Shown in pieces: positions 42,084 to 49,757 of a stretch of 64,000 nt of DNA. The DNA is from Kitasatospora sp. MAP5-34 (GTDB lineage Bacteria > Actinomycetota > Actinomycetes > Streptomycetales > Streptomycetaceae): positions 44,144 to 108,143 of the forward strand of contig NZ_JARXZC010000025.1 in NCBI RefSeq assembly GCF_029894335.1. The letters run 5' to 3'. The number at the start of each line of letters is the position of its first letter. Position 1 is the first letter of the stretch. A model generated the notes under the pieces. The model was given only the letters and a program-made list of their open reading frames with translations. It was not told where the DNA came from and made no database searches. Made by a program: the position numbers and the translations under genes.

Positions 42084-43238
42084 CTACGACAGGGCCTCCC
42101 ACCAGCCGCTGAGCTCGGGCGGGTTGTCCACGTCGACGCGCTCGCCCGGGCGGGGGACGGCCAGCGGTACCGCCTGCGCCTTGGCCTCCGCCAGCAGGCG
42201 TTCGATCGGCTCGGACCACGGGTGCAGGCCGAGGTTGAAGGTGCACCAGTGGACGGGGACGAGCAGTTCGGCCTTCAGGTCCTGGTGGGCCCGGACGGCG
42301 TCCTCGGGCGTCATGTGGATGTCGGCCCACGCCTCGTCGTACGCGCCGATCTGTACCAGCGCCGCGTCGAACGGGCCGTGCTGCGCGCCGATCGCGGCGT
42401 AGCCCTCGAAGTAGCCGGAGTCGCCGGTGTAGTACACCTTGCGGGACGGGCCCGCGATCACCCAGGAGCCCCAGAGTGTGGTGTTGCGGGTGGTGGAGCG
42501 CCCGGAGAAGTGGTGGGCGGAGGTGAGGGTGAGCGTCAGGTCGCCCAGGGTGCAGGTCTCGTCCCAGTCCAGCTCGATGATCCGGTGCTCCGGGACGCCC
42601 CAGCGGCGCAGGTGGCCGCCGATGCCCAGCGGCACCGCGAAGGGCGCGGACTGGGAGATGACCAGCCGCTTCACCGTCGCCATGTCCAGGTGGTCGTAGT
42701 GGTCGTGCGAGATGAGCACCGCGTCCACCTGCGGCAGCTCCTCCAGCTCGACGGGCACCGGGTGCAGCCGCTTCGGGCCGACGTGCGCGGCGGGGGAGCA
42801 GCGGTCGCTCCAGATCGGGTCGAGCAGCACCCGGGTGCCCTCGATCTCGACCAGGGCGGAGGCGTGCCCGTACCAGACGACCTCCACGCCCGCGGCGGCC
42901 GGCCGCTGCGGGCCGCCCTCGGGCCGGACGGTCGGCACCGGCAGGACCGGGCGGCGGCCCTCCCGGTCGAACAGCATCCGCTGGACGGTGGCGCGGTTGA
43001 TGTCCGGGGTCTCCCGGGCCGACCGGACCACGGCGGAGGGGGCGTTGTGGAACACGCCGTCGCGGTACTGCGGCGAGTTGCGGATCCGGGCGGACTCGGT
43101 GTCCGGACGCCGCCCGAGGGCCGCCGGGAGGTCCCGCAGGGCCCAGGCGACGGCGCCCGCCGTCACGGCCAGGGCAGCCAGGGTCAGGCGCGTGGTCCTG
43201 CCGCCGGAGCTGGGTTGTGCCTCGCTCATCCGCGTCAT
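42084..43238 (-). CDS. Metallo-beta-lactamase-fold hydrolase (NAPE-PLD/UlaG-like)
   Basis: 384 residues. After an N-terminal hydrophobic segment (LTLAALAVTAGAVAWAL) it carries VWYGHASALVEIEGTRVLLDPIW and the zinc motif SHDHYDHLD, followed by TSAHHFSGR, YYTGDSGYF and VPVHW, typical of NAPE-hydrolysing-phospholipase-D-like proteins. Location: membrane-anchored or secreted. ATG 43238 or 43229 are the best starts; neither has a strong RBS. Substrate unknown. Confidence 0.85.
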   Translation of the reverse strand: MTRMSEAQPSSGGRTTRLTLAALAVTAGAVAWALRDLPAALGRRPDTESARIRNSPQYRDGVFHNAPSAVVRSARETPDINRATVQRMLFDREGRRPVLPVPTVRPEGGPQRPAAAGVEVVWYGHASALVEIEGTRVLLDPIWSDRCSPAAHVGPKRLHPVPVELEELPQVDAVLISHDHYDHLDMATVKRLVISQSAPFAVPLGIGGHLRRWGVPEHRIIELDWDETCTLGDLTLTLTSAHHFSGRSTTRNTTLWGSWVIAGPSRKVYYTGDSGYFEGYAAIGAQHGPFDAALVQIGAYDEAWADIHMTPEDAVRAHQDLKAELLVPVHWCTFNLGLHPWSEPIERLLAEAKAQAVPLAVPRPGERVDVDNPPELSGWWEALS

Positions 43239-43590
43239 CGCTTTCGTTGTCACCGGAGGTGGGGCGTGATCGTCCGGGGGGATCGCCCAGGGTGATCGTG
43301 CCGCTTCGGCACCGGCTGTCATGACTCCCGGGGCCTTGAGATCAACGGGTCCGACCCGTCCGGTTGTTCCCGATCCGGGCGGCGGGACGTCCGAGCCGGT
43401 GTTACCGGGGTGATTGTCGGGATACGACAGTTCGCGCCGGACGGACCTGTGGGAGCTGGACCCGTCGCACGCTGGACCGGACCGATAGCGTCACACTGCG
43501 TACGCGCACGCCGCGTACTTCTGCGGTCCGGTCGGCATCAGACGTGCTCACCCCGCATGGCCGCTGTCAACCAAGGAGAGAGGTGGATCG
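43239..43590. other. Divergent spacer between the hydrolase and fabG
   Basis: 352 nt, no supported gene. It has an inverted repeat TGTCG-GGATA-CGACA at 43415-43429, a possible -10 TAGCGT at 43486 for fabG, and the fabG RBS. Confidence 0.5.
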
Positions 43591-44310
43591 TTGAGCCGCT
43601 CGGTTCTCGTCACCGGAGGTAACCGGGGCATCGGCCTCGCGATCGCCCTGGCCTTCGCCGAGGCGGGCGACAAGGTCGCCATCACCAGCCGTTCGGGGGA
43701 GGTCCCGGCCGAACTGGCGAAGTACCAGGTCATCGCCGTCCGTGCGGACATCAACGACGCCGCACAGGTCGACGCGGCCTTCACCGAGGTCGAGGCGGCG
43801 CACGGGCCGGTCGAGGTACTGGTCGCCAACGCCGGCATCACCAAGGACACCCTGCTGCTCCGGATGACCGAGGAGGACTTCACCTCGGTCGTTGACACCA
43901 ACCTCACTGGTGCCTTCCGGGTGGTCAAGCGGGCCTCCGGCAAGATGCTGCGGGCGCGCAAGGGGCGGGTCGTCCTGATCTCCTCGGTGGTCGGGCTCTC
44001 CGGCTCGGCCGGGCAGGCGAACTACTCGGCGTCCAAGGCGGGCCTGGTCGGCTTCGCCCGTTCGCTGGCGCGTGAGCTCGGCTCGCGCAACATCACGGTC
44101 AACGTGGTCGCACCGGGCTTCGTCGACACCGACATGACGGCGGTGCTCACCGACGAGCGCCGCAAGGAGATCGTCGCGAACGTCCCGCTGGGCCGTTACG
44201 CCGCGCCCACCGAGATCGCGTCTGTCGTGCGTTTCCTCTCGTCGGACGAGGCCGCATACATCACCGGAGCCGTCATTCCCGTAGACGGCGGATTGGGCAT
44301 GGGTCACTGA
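43591..44310 (+). CDS. fabG: 3-oxoacyl-ACP reductase FabG
   Basis: 239-residue SDR of type II fatty acid synthesis that reduces 3-oxoacyl-ACP with NADPH. Cofactor motif TGGNRGIG (about 8-15), NAG (NAGITKDTLLLRM), Ser in ISSVVGLSG, YxxxK in NYSASKAG, and C-terminal YITGAVIPVDGGLGMGH. TTG start 43591 with GGAGAGAGG at good spacing. It lies 2 nt before fabI; the pair is conserved in actinomycetes. Confidence 0.94.
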   Translation: MSRSVLVTGGNRGIGLAIALAFAEAGDKVAITSRSGEVPAELAKYQVIAVRADINDAAQVDAAFTEVEAAHGPVEVLVANAGITKDTLLLRMTEEDFTSVVDTNLTGAFRVVKRASGKMLRARKGRVVLISSVVGLSGSAGQANYSASKAGLVGFARSLARELGSRNITVNVVAPGFVDTDMTAVLTDERRKEIVANVPLGRYAAPTEIASVVRFLSSDEAAYITGAVIPVDGGLGMGH

Positions 44311-44312
44311 GC

Positions 44313-45080
44313 ATGAGCGGCATTCTTGAGGGCAAGCGCATTCTGGTCACCGGCGTACTCCTGGAGTCGTCGATCGCCTTCCACACCGCCCGGCTCGCCC
44401 AGGAGCAGGGCGCCGAGATCGTCCTCACCGGCTTCGGCCGCCTGAGCCTGGTCGAGCGAATCGCCAAGCGTCTCCCGACGCCGCCCGTGGTGCTGGAGCT
44501 GGACGTCTCCAACAACGAGCACCTGGACTCGCTCGCGGACCGCGTCCGCGAGCACCTGCCGACGCTGGACGGTGTCGTCCACTCGATCGGCTTCGCCCCG
44601 CAGGACGCCCTGGGCGGCAACTTCCTGAACACCCCGTGGGAGTCCGTCGCGACGGCCATGCAGGTCTCGGCGTTCTCGCTGAAGTCGCTCACCATGGCCT
44701 GCCTGCCGCTGATGCAGGACGGCGGCTCGGTGGTCGGCATGGACTTCGACGCCCAGGTCGCCTGGCCGAAGTACGACTGGATGGGCCCGGCCAAGGCCGC
44801 GCTGGAGGCCACCTCGCGCTACCTCGCGCGCGACCTCGGCGAGCGCGACATCCGCTGCAACCTGATCTCGGCCGGCCCGATCGGCTCGATGGCCGCGAAG
44901 TCCATCCCGGGCTTCGAGACCCTGGCCGACACCTGGGACCAGCGCGCCCCGCTGAAGTGGGACATCTCCGACCCGGAGCCCGCCGCGCGCGGCGTCGTGG
45001 CCCTGCTCTCCGACTGGTTCCCGAAGACCACCGGCGAGATCATCCACGTCGACGGCGGCCTGCACGCGATCGGCGCGTAG
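44313..45080 (+). CDS. fabI: Enoyl-ACP reductase FabI (InhA-like)
   Basis: 255-residue NADH-dependent enzyme that reduces trans-2-enoyl-ACP in fatty acid elongation; the target of isoniazid/triclosan-type inhibitors in other actinobacteria. N-terminal GILEGKRILVTGVLLESSIAFHTA has the FabI/InhA cofactor loop. The active site YDWMGPAKAALEA gives Tyr-x6-Lys. C-terminal TGEIIHVDGGLHAIGA. Second gene of fabG-fabI. Confidence 0.95.
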   Translation: MSGILEGKRILVTGVLLESSIAFHTARLAQEQGAEIVLTGFGRLSLVERIAKRLPTPPVVLELDVSNNEHLDSLADRVREHLPTLDGVVHSIGFAPQDALGGNFLNTPWESVATAMQVSAFSLKSLTMACLPLMQDGGSVVGMDFDAQVAWPKYDWMGPAKAALEATSRYLARDLGERDIRCNLISAGPIGSMAAKSIPGFETLADTWDQRAPLKWDISDPEPAARGVVALLSDWFPKTTGEIIHVDGGLHAIGA

Positions 45081-45095
45081 TACGCGCCGTTTTTC

Positions 45096-45174
45096 AAGGG
45101 GCGCGAGGAACTGCGCGAGTTCGGAAGGCAACAGGCCGGAGCCTTCCGAACTCGCGCAGCTCCTCGCGCCCCTT
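45096..45174. terminator. Bidirectional terminator: element copy E with 34-bp arms
   Basis: Left arm 45096-45129 and right arm 45141-45174 are complementary along 34 bp except for one position. Outer portions match the dispersed element (AAGGGGCGCGAGGAACTGCGCGAG). It lies exactly between the convergent fabI and gntR genes and would end both transcripts. Confidence 0.9.
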
Positions 45175-45195
45175 TTCCGTGGTTGCCGCGCTGCC

Positions 45196-45864
45196 TCAGG
45201 CGTCGCCGCAGGCGCCGATCGACCTGGCGGCCTCGAAGGAGGCGCGCGGGGCGTCGCCCGCGCGGATCGCGTCCAGGATGCCGTCGTGCCCGAGGTACTT
45301 CTCGGCGATCAGTTCGGGGCCGACGTCGTGCCGCAGGTTCGCCCGCAGCACCTCGCCGAGGTCCGCGTACACCGCCGAGATCACGTCGTTGTGGGCGGCC
45401 GCCACCACCGCCTGGTGGAACGCGGCGTCGGCCTGGACGAAGTCCTCGGGATCACCGGCCGACCAGGCCCGCTCGCGCCTGTCCAGGGCGGTCTCCAGCA
45501 GCTCCAGGTCGCGATCCGTACGGCGCGCCGAGGCCAGCCCGGCGGCCGAGCTCTCCAGCATCGCCCGCAGCTCCGCGACCTGCTCCTGGTCGGCGTCGGC
45601 GAACCGCCGGTGCATCACCCCGGCCAGCTCGCTGGTGGCCAGCACGTACGTCCCCGAGCCCTGCCGGATGTCCAGCAGCCCGTTGTGGGCCAGTGCCCGG
45701 ACGGCCTCCCGCACGGTGTTGCGGGCGACCCCGAGCTGCTCCACCAATGCGGTCTCGGTCGGGATCCGTGAACCGACCGGCCACTCGCCCGAGGTGATCT
45801 GGGTGCGCAGCTGGCCGATCACCTGATCGGACAGCGGGGTACGCCGGGTGGTCGACAGCGCCAT
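45196..45864 (-). CDS. GntR-family regulator (FadR subfamily)
   Basis: 222 residues. Winged helix at the N-terminus (LSDQVIGQLRTQITSGEWPVGSRIPTETALVEQLGVARNTVREAVRALAHNGLLDIRQGSGTYV). The C-terminal FCD all-helical domain has the expected DADFHQAVVAAAHN-like segment (QADAAFHQAVVAAAHND). ATG 45864 with GGAGAGGGAG upstream. It is divergent from an MFS transporter, and a perfect palindrome covers that promoter, so it likely represses the transporter and perhaps itself. Effector unknown. Confidence 0.92.
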   Translation of the reverse strand: MALSTTRRTPLSDQVIGQLRTQITSGEWPVGSRIPTETALVEQLGVARNTVREAVRALAHNGLLDIRQGSGTYVLATSELAGVMHRRFADADQEQVAELRAMLESSAAGLASARRTDRDLELLETALDRRERAWSAGDPEDFVQADAAFHQAVVAAAHNDVISAVYADLGEVLRANLRHDVGPELIAEKYLGHDGILDAIRAGDAPRASFEAARSIGACGDA

Positions 45865-45909
45865 GGCTCCCTCTCCTGGATCTACTTGACGGTGTTCAGA
45901 GTACCGGGG

Positions 45910-45940
45910 TGCACATATTCATCCCATCATTCTATGATGG
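45910..45940 (+). promoter_or_regulatory. Leaderless promoter with overlapping operator for the MFS gene
   Basis: -35 TGCACA (45910-45915), 17-nt spacer, -10 TATGAT (45933-45938), then 7 nt to the ATG at 45946, so transcription would start at the initiation codon. The perfect 7-3-7 palindrome CCATCAT-TCT-ATGATGG (45924-45940) overlaps the -10, an ideal position for repression by the divergent GntR protein. Confidence 0.6.
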
Positions 45941-45945
45941 CCGCT

Positions 45946-47250
45946 ATGTCCACCGCAGCAGAGATCTCCGACAAGGCGAGCACCCCGCCCGCCGGCCGCG
46001 CCACGCCAGCCGCCACCCCCGCGCCCGCTACGACCGCCGCCCTGCTGGCCGGCCACCGAAGCAAGTACCTGGCCTGGCTGCTCGCCGTCGCGATCGCCGC
46101 TGCCGCCTTCAACCTCCGCCCGGTGGTCACCAGCCTCGGGCCGATGCTCGACCAGGTCCGTACCGGCCTCGGGATGAGCGCGACGGTGGCCGGGCTGCTC
46201 ACCGCCGTGCCCTCGTTCTGCTTCGCCGTCGTCGGTCTCGCCGCCCCCGCAATGGCCCGCAGGTTCGGCCCGATCGCGGTGGTCACGGCCGGGATGGCCG
46301 CCATCACGTTCGGCGTGCTGGCCCGTTCCTTCGCCGGCGGCACGGCGGTCTTCCTGCTGCTGACCGCCGTCGCGCTGGCCGGTGTCGCGGTGTCCAACGT
46401 GCTCATCCCGGTGGTCATCAAGCGCTACTTCCCGGACAAGGTCGGCCCGATGATCGGGCTCTACTCGATGGCGCTCTCGGCCGGCACCGCCCTCGCAGCC
46501 GCCGTCACCGTCCCGCTGACCAGCGCCCTCGGCGGCGGTTGGCGGATCGGGCTGGGCGTCTGGGGCCTGCTGGCGGCGGCCACCCTGGTGCTCTGGCTGG
46601 TGATGGTCCTGCTGCGCCGCGAACGCTCCGGCGCGGCCGGGGGCCAGGCCGCCGCCCGGCTGCCGATCCTGCGCAGCCGTACCGCCTGGGCGCTCGCCGT
46701 CTTCCTGGGCCTGCAGGCGACCAGCGCGTACGCCACCATGGGCTGGCTGCCGAAGATCTACCAGGACGCGGGCATCTCGGCCGGTACCTCCGGCGTGCTG
46801 CTGGCGTTCGTGATGGCGATCGGCGTACCCGCCTCCTTCGTCCTGCCCAACCTCGCCGCCCGCAGGGGTGACCAGCGGATCTTCGTGGTGGTGCTGGGCC
46901 TGTGCGGCATCGCCGGGTACACCGGCCTGGCGCTGGCGGCCGACGCCGCTCCCTGGCTCTGGGCCTGCCTGGTCGGGTTGTCGATGTGCGCCTTCCCGCT
47001 GGCCCTGACCATGATCGGCCTGCGGGCCCGGACCTCCGGCGGCGTGGCGCAGCTGTCCGCCTTCGCCCAGGGCCTCGGCTACCTGATCTCGATCCCCGGC
47101 CCGATCCTGATCGGCACCCTCTACCAGTCCACCCACGCCTGGTACCTGCCGCTCGGCTTCCTGGCCGTACTGCTGGTCCCGCAGATGGCCGTCGGCCTGC
47201 GCGCCGCACGCCCCCGCCACATCGAGGACGAGACGGGGCTCGGCCGGTAG
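45946..47250 (+). CDS. MFS transporter, cyanate/nitrate-type (CynX/NimT family)
   Basis: 434 residues with about 12 hydrophobic segments; NLRPVVTSLGPMLDQVRTGLGMSATVAGLLTAVPSFCFAV after helix 1 is the CynX/NimT signature. Later LAFVMAIGVPASFVLPNLAARRGDQR. ATG 45946 chosen because it fits the leaderless promoter; in-frame ATGs at 45934 and 45937 lie within the -10/operator. Export or import of a small anion or amphiphile is typical; substrate unknown. Followed by a palindromic terminator and a 40-residue partner protein. Confidence 0.88.
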   Translation: MSTAAEISDKASTPPAGRATPAATPAPATTAALLAGHRSKYLAWLLAVAIAAAAFNLRPVVTSLGPMLDQVRTGLGMSATVAGLLTAVPSFCFAVVGLAAPAMARRFGPIAVVTAGMAAITFGVLARSFAGGTAVFLLLTAVALAGVAVSNVLIPVVIKRYFPDKVGPMIGLYSMALSAGTALAAAVTVPLTSALGGGWRIGLGVWGLLAAATLVLWLVMVLLRRERSGAAGGQAAARLPILRSRTAWALAVFLGLQATSAYATMGWLPKIYQDAGISAGTSGVLLAFVMAIGVPASFVLPNLAARRGDQRIFVVVLGLCGIAGYTGLALAADAAPWLWACLVGLSMCAFPLALTMIGLRARTSGGVAQLSAFAQGLGYLISIPGPILIGTLYQSTHAWYLPLGFLAVLLVPQMAVGLRAARPRHIEDETGLGR

Positions 47251-47280
47251 GCAGGAACCGGTCGGTCACGACAGGAGCCC

Positions 47281-47308
47281 GGGGCGCTGCTCGATCGAGC
47301 AGCGCCCC
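47281..47308 (+). terminator. Palindromic terminator after the MFS gene
   Basis: 28-bp perfect palindrome: 14-bp arms GGGGCGCTGCTCGA / TCGAGCAGCGCCCC, 30 nt after the stop. Confidence 0.85.
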
Positions 47309-47425
47309 TGTCGTTGAGGTGAGCAGTACCGGGTGGCACCAAGCCGTACCAAGCCGTACCAAGAGCTGGTCAAGGGCCGAGGGCCGATTTCGGCGCCGCC
47401 GCCCGCAGGTGCGAGACTCGGCGCC

Positions 47426-47548
47426 ATGCCAGTTCTCGAACCCAATCCCCAAGACGGCCAGAAGAAGCTGCTGCAGCTGATGGGCGTCATCGTCCTCATC
47501 GTGGTCGCGGTGTCCATCGTCGCCGTCATCGCCCGCAACATCGGCTGA
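47426..47548 (+). CDS. 40-residue membrane protein of the SGM_5486 transporter-associated type
   Basis: Begins MPVLEPNPQDGQKKLLQLMG and ends in one membrane segment (GVIVLIVVAVSIVAVIARN). The N-terminus and length match the small protein found beside this class of MFS transporter in Streptomyces. It is separated from the MFS gene by a strong terminator, so it probably has its own promoter. A longer reading from 47333 has no family support. Confidence 0.75.
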   Translation: MPVLEPNPQDGQKKLLQLMGVIVLIVVAVSIVAVIARNIG

Positions 47549-47619
47549 CCGGGCCGATCCTGCTCAAGGCCCCGGCGCCAGGTCGGCGGGCGGGCTCCAC
47601 TCCTGCGGGTGGTGCCTCC

Positions 47620-47648
47620 CCGGGCGCCGCGCCCGGCGGCCGGTTTTC
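47620..47648 (+). terminator. Possible terminator of the small membrane gene
   Basis: CCGGGCG-CCG-CGCCCGG followed within 12 nt by TTTTCT, 72 nt after the stop at 47548 and just before sixA. Confidence 0.5.
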
Positions 47649-47665
47649 TGCAAAGCTCTAGAGGT

Positions 47666-48193
47666 ATGAGCGCCGACACACCCCGAAGGATCACTGTTCT
47701 CCGTCACGCCAAGGCCGACTGGCCGGACGGGGTCGCCGACCACGAGCGGCCGTTGGCCGACCGTGGCAGGCACCAGGCACCGGAGGCGGGCCAGTGGCTC
47801 GCGGCCTCCGGAGTCCACCCCGACTACGTGCTCTGCTCCACCTCGCTGCGCACCAGGGAGACCTGGAAGCTCGCGGCCCACGAGCTGCCCACCCGGGCCC
47901 GTAAGACCGTCTTCGAGGAGCGGGTCTACGAGGCCAGCCCCGGCGAGATCATCGCCGTGCTGCAGGAGACCCCGGAGGAGTTCACCGACCTGCTGCTGGT
48001 CGGCCACAACCCGGGCGTACTGGGCCTGACCCAGATCCTGGCCGGTTCGGGCGGCGACGCGGACGCGCTGGAGCGGCTCCGCCTCGGCGGCTTCCCGACC
48101 GCCGCCATCGCGATGCTGAGCTTCGCCGGCCCGTGGAAGGGCCTCGAGCCCGGCGCGGCCCAACTGGACGCCTTCTACACGCCCCAGGACTGA
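47666..48193 (+). CDS. SixA-like phosphohistidine phosphatase
   Basis: 175-residue histidine phosphatase (RHG) superfamily member. Catalytic RHAKADWP (about 13-20), later LCSTSLRTRETWKL and the second histidine in LLLVGHNPGVLGL. SixA enzymes dephosphorylate histidine-phosphorylated signalling proteins; the substrate here is unknown. ATG 47666 with GAGG a few bases upstream; extra upstream codons are non-family. Confidence 0.88.
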   Translation: MSADTPRRITVLRHAKADWPDGVADHERPLADRGRHQAPEAGQWLAASGVHPDYVLCSTSLRTRETWKLAAHELPTRARKTVFEERVYEASPGEIIAVLQETPEEFTDLLLVGHNPGVLGLTQILAGSGGDADALERLRLGGFPTAAIAMLSFAGPWKGLEPGAAQLDAFYTPQD

Positions 48194-48196
48194 TCA

Positions 48197-48275
48197 GCAG
48201 GGGGCGCGGGGAACTGCGCGAAACCGGATGGCGACAACCTGTGCCCTCCCACCTCGTGCAGCCCCCCGCGCCCTG
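48197..48275. repeat. Dispersed intergenic element, copy F
   Basis: Left arm AGGGGGCGCGGGGAACTGCG, middle AAACCGGATGGCGAC, right arm GTGCAGCCCCCCGCGCCCTG. Between the convergent sixA and serB genes. Confidence 0.75.
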
Positions 48276-48278
48276 GGC

Positions 48279-49547
48279 TCAGTGGTCCGGACGACCCCCG
48301 TCCAGAGCGTCGGCCGCCTCGACCTCCTCGCGGGTGATCCCCAGCAGGTAGAGCACGGTGTCCAGGAAGGGCACGTTCACCGCCGTGTCGGCGGCCTCCC
48401 GGACCACCGGCTTCGCGCAGAAGGCCACCCCGAGCCCGGCTGCGTTCAGCATGTCCAGGTCGTTGGCGCCGTCGCCGATCGCAACCGTCTGCTCCAGCGG
48501 CACCTTCGCCTGCTCGGCGAACCGCCGCAGCCAGCGCGCCTTCCCGGCCCGGTCCACGATCTCGCCCGTCACCCGGCCGGTGAACTTCCCGTCCACCACC
48601 TCCAGGGTGTTGGCCGCCGCGAAGTCGAGGCCGAGCTGCTCCACCAGATGGTCCGTGACCTGGGTGAACCCGCCGGAGACGATCGCCACCTGGAAGCCGA
48701 GCCGCTGGAGCGTACGGATCAGGGTGCGCGCCCCCGGCGTGAACCGGACCTCGGCCCGGACCTTCTCGGTGACCGCCGCGTCCAGCCCGGCCAGCAGGGC
48801 GACCCGGGCCCGCAGCGACTCGGCGAAGTCCAGCTCGCCGGCCATCGCGGCGGCCGTCACCTCGGCGACCTCCGCCTCGCAGCCTGCGTGCGCCGCGAAG
48901 AGCTCGATCACCTCGTCCTGGATCAGCGTGGAGTCCACGTCCATCACCACCAGGCGCTTCGCCCGGCGGTGCAGCCCGGCCTCGACGACCGCGATGTCGA
49001 CCCGCTGGGTGGTCGCCTCGACGACCAGCTCGGAGCGCAGTCGCTCGGTGGCGACGCCCGAGACCGCCAGCTCGACGGCGACCACCGGGTACTTGGCGAG
49101 CCGGAACACCCGGTCGATGTTGCCGCCGGCCTCGGTGATCCGGGCGGTCAGCGCGGAGACAGCGGTGGCCGTGAGCGGGTGGCCGAGCACGGTCACGTGC
49201 GAGCGGCCCTCCCGGCGCGGCCGGTTGTCGCCCGTACCGGAGATGATCTCGGCCTGGAGCCGCTGCTCCTCGGCCCACCGGTGCACGGTGGACCGCAGGG
49301 CGCCCTCGGCGTCCGGGGCGCCACCCGCCGGGGGAGTGACCAGGGCGCACAGCGTTATCCGGCCACGGGTGACCAGCTGCTCGATGTCGATCACCTCGAC
49401 CCCGAAGTCGCCGAGGGTGGCGAACAGGCCCGTGGTGATACCGGGACGGTCCTTGCCGAACACCTTGACCAGCAGCGTGCGCTCGTCGTCGAAGGTCCGG
49501 GGCTGCGGGGCGGGGGCGGGCTCTGCGGCCGGAGGCAGTGCGTTCAT
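48279..49547 (-). CDS. serB: Phosphoserine phosphatase SerB with two N-terminal ACT domains
   Basis: Last step of serine synthesis. 422 residues: ACT-like domains at about 20-95 (LLVKVFGKDRPGITTGLFATLGDFGVEV) and 105-180 (SHVTVLGHPLTATAVSALTARITEAGGNIDRV), then a HAD phosphatase domain with DVDSTLIQDEVIELFA, SGGFTQVTDHL and GDGANDLDML. The ACT domains suggest amino-acid feedback control. ATG 49547 chosen; a GTG four codons upstream is possible. Confidence 0.94.
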   Translation of the reverse strand: MNALPPAAEPAPAPQPRTFDDERTLLVKVFGKDRPGITTGLFATLGDFGVEVIDIEQLVTRGRITLCALVTPPAGGAPDAEGALRSTVHRWAEEQRLQAEIISGTGDNRPRREGRSHVTVLGHPLTATAVSALTARITEAGGNIDRVFRLAKYPVVAVELAVSGVATERLRSELVVEATTQRVDIAVVEAGLHRRAKRLVVMDVDSTLIQDEVIELFAAHAGCEAEVAEVTAAAMAGELDFAESLRARVALLAGLDAAVTEKVRAEVRFTPGARTLIRTLQRLGFQVAIVSGGFTQVTDHLVEQLGLDFAAANTLEVVDGKFTGRVTGEIVDRAGKARWLRRFAEQAKVPLEQTVAIGDGANDLDMLNAAGLGVAFCAKPVVREAADTAVNVPFLDTVLYLLGITREEVEAADALDGGRPDH

Positions 49548-49757
49548 GGTGCGTCCCACGCTACCGGGCGGGCCCGGCCGTCCGGCGCAGCCGTCCGCTT
49601 CCTGGACGTGACGTTCGTGTTGCCACGATGTTCCGCCGAGGTCCCGTCGCAGTCACAGTCGGTGGAGCCGACTTTCACCAGGCGGCGCCCGGCTGGAATG
49701 ATGCGCCTCAGTCGGATAGCGGATCAGCCGGGGGACCGGAGAGCGGGCGGGCGGACA

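Noticed and set aside
48228..49757. N-terminal extension of the FHA exporter across serB
   Set aside because: This in-frame extension is antisense to serB; the family N-terminus starts at GTG 49758.
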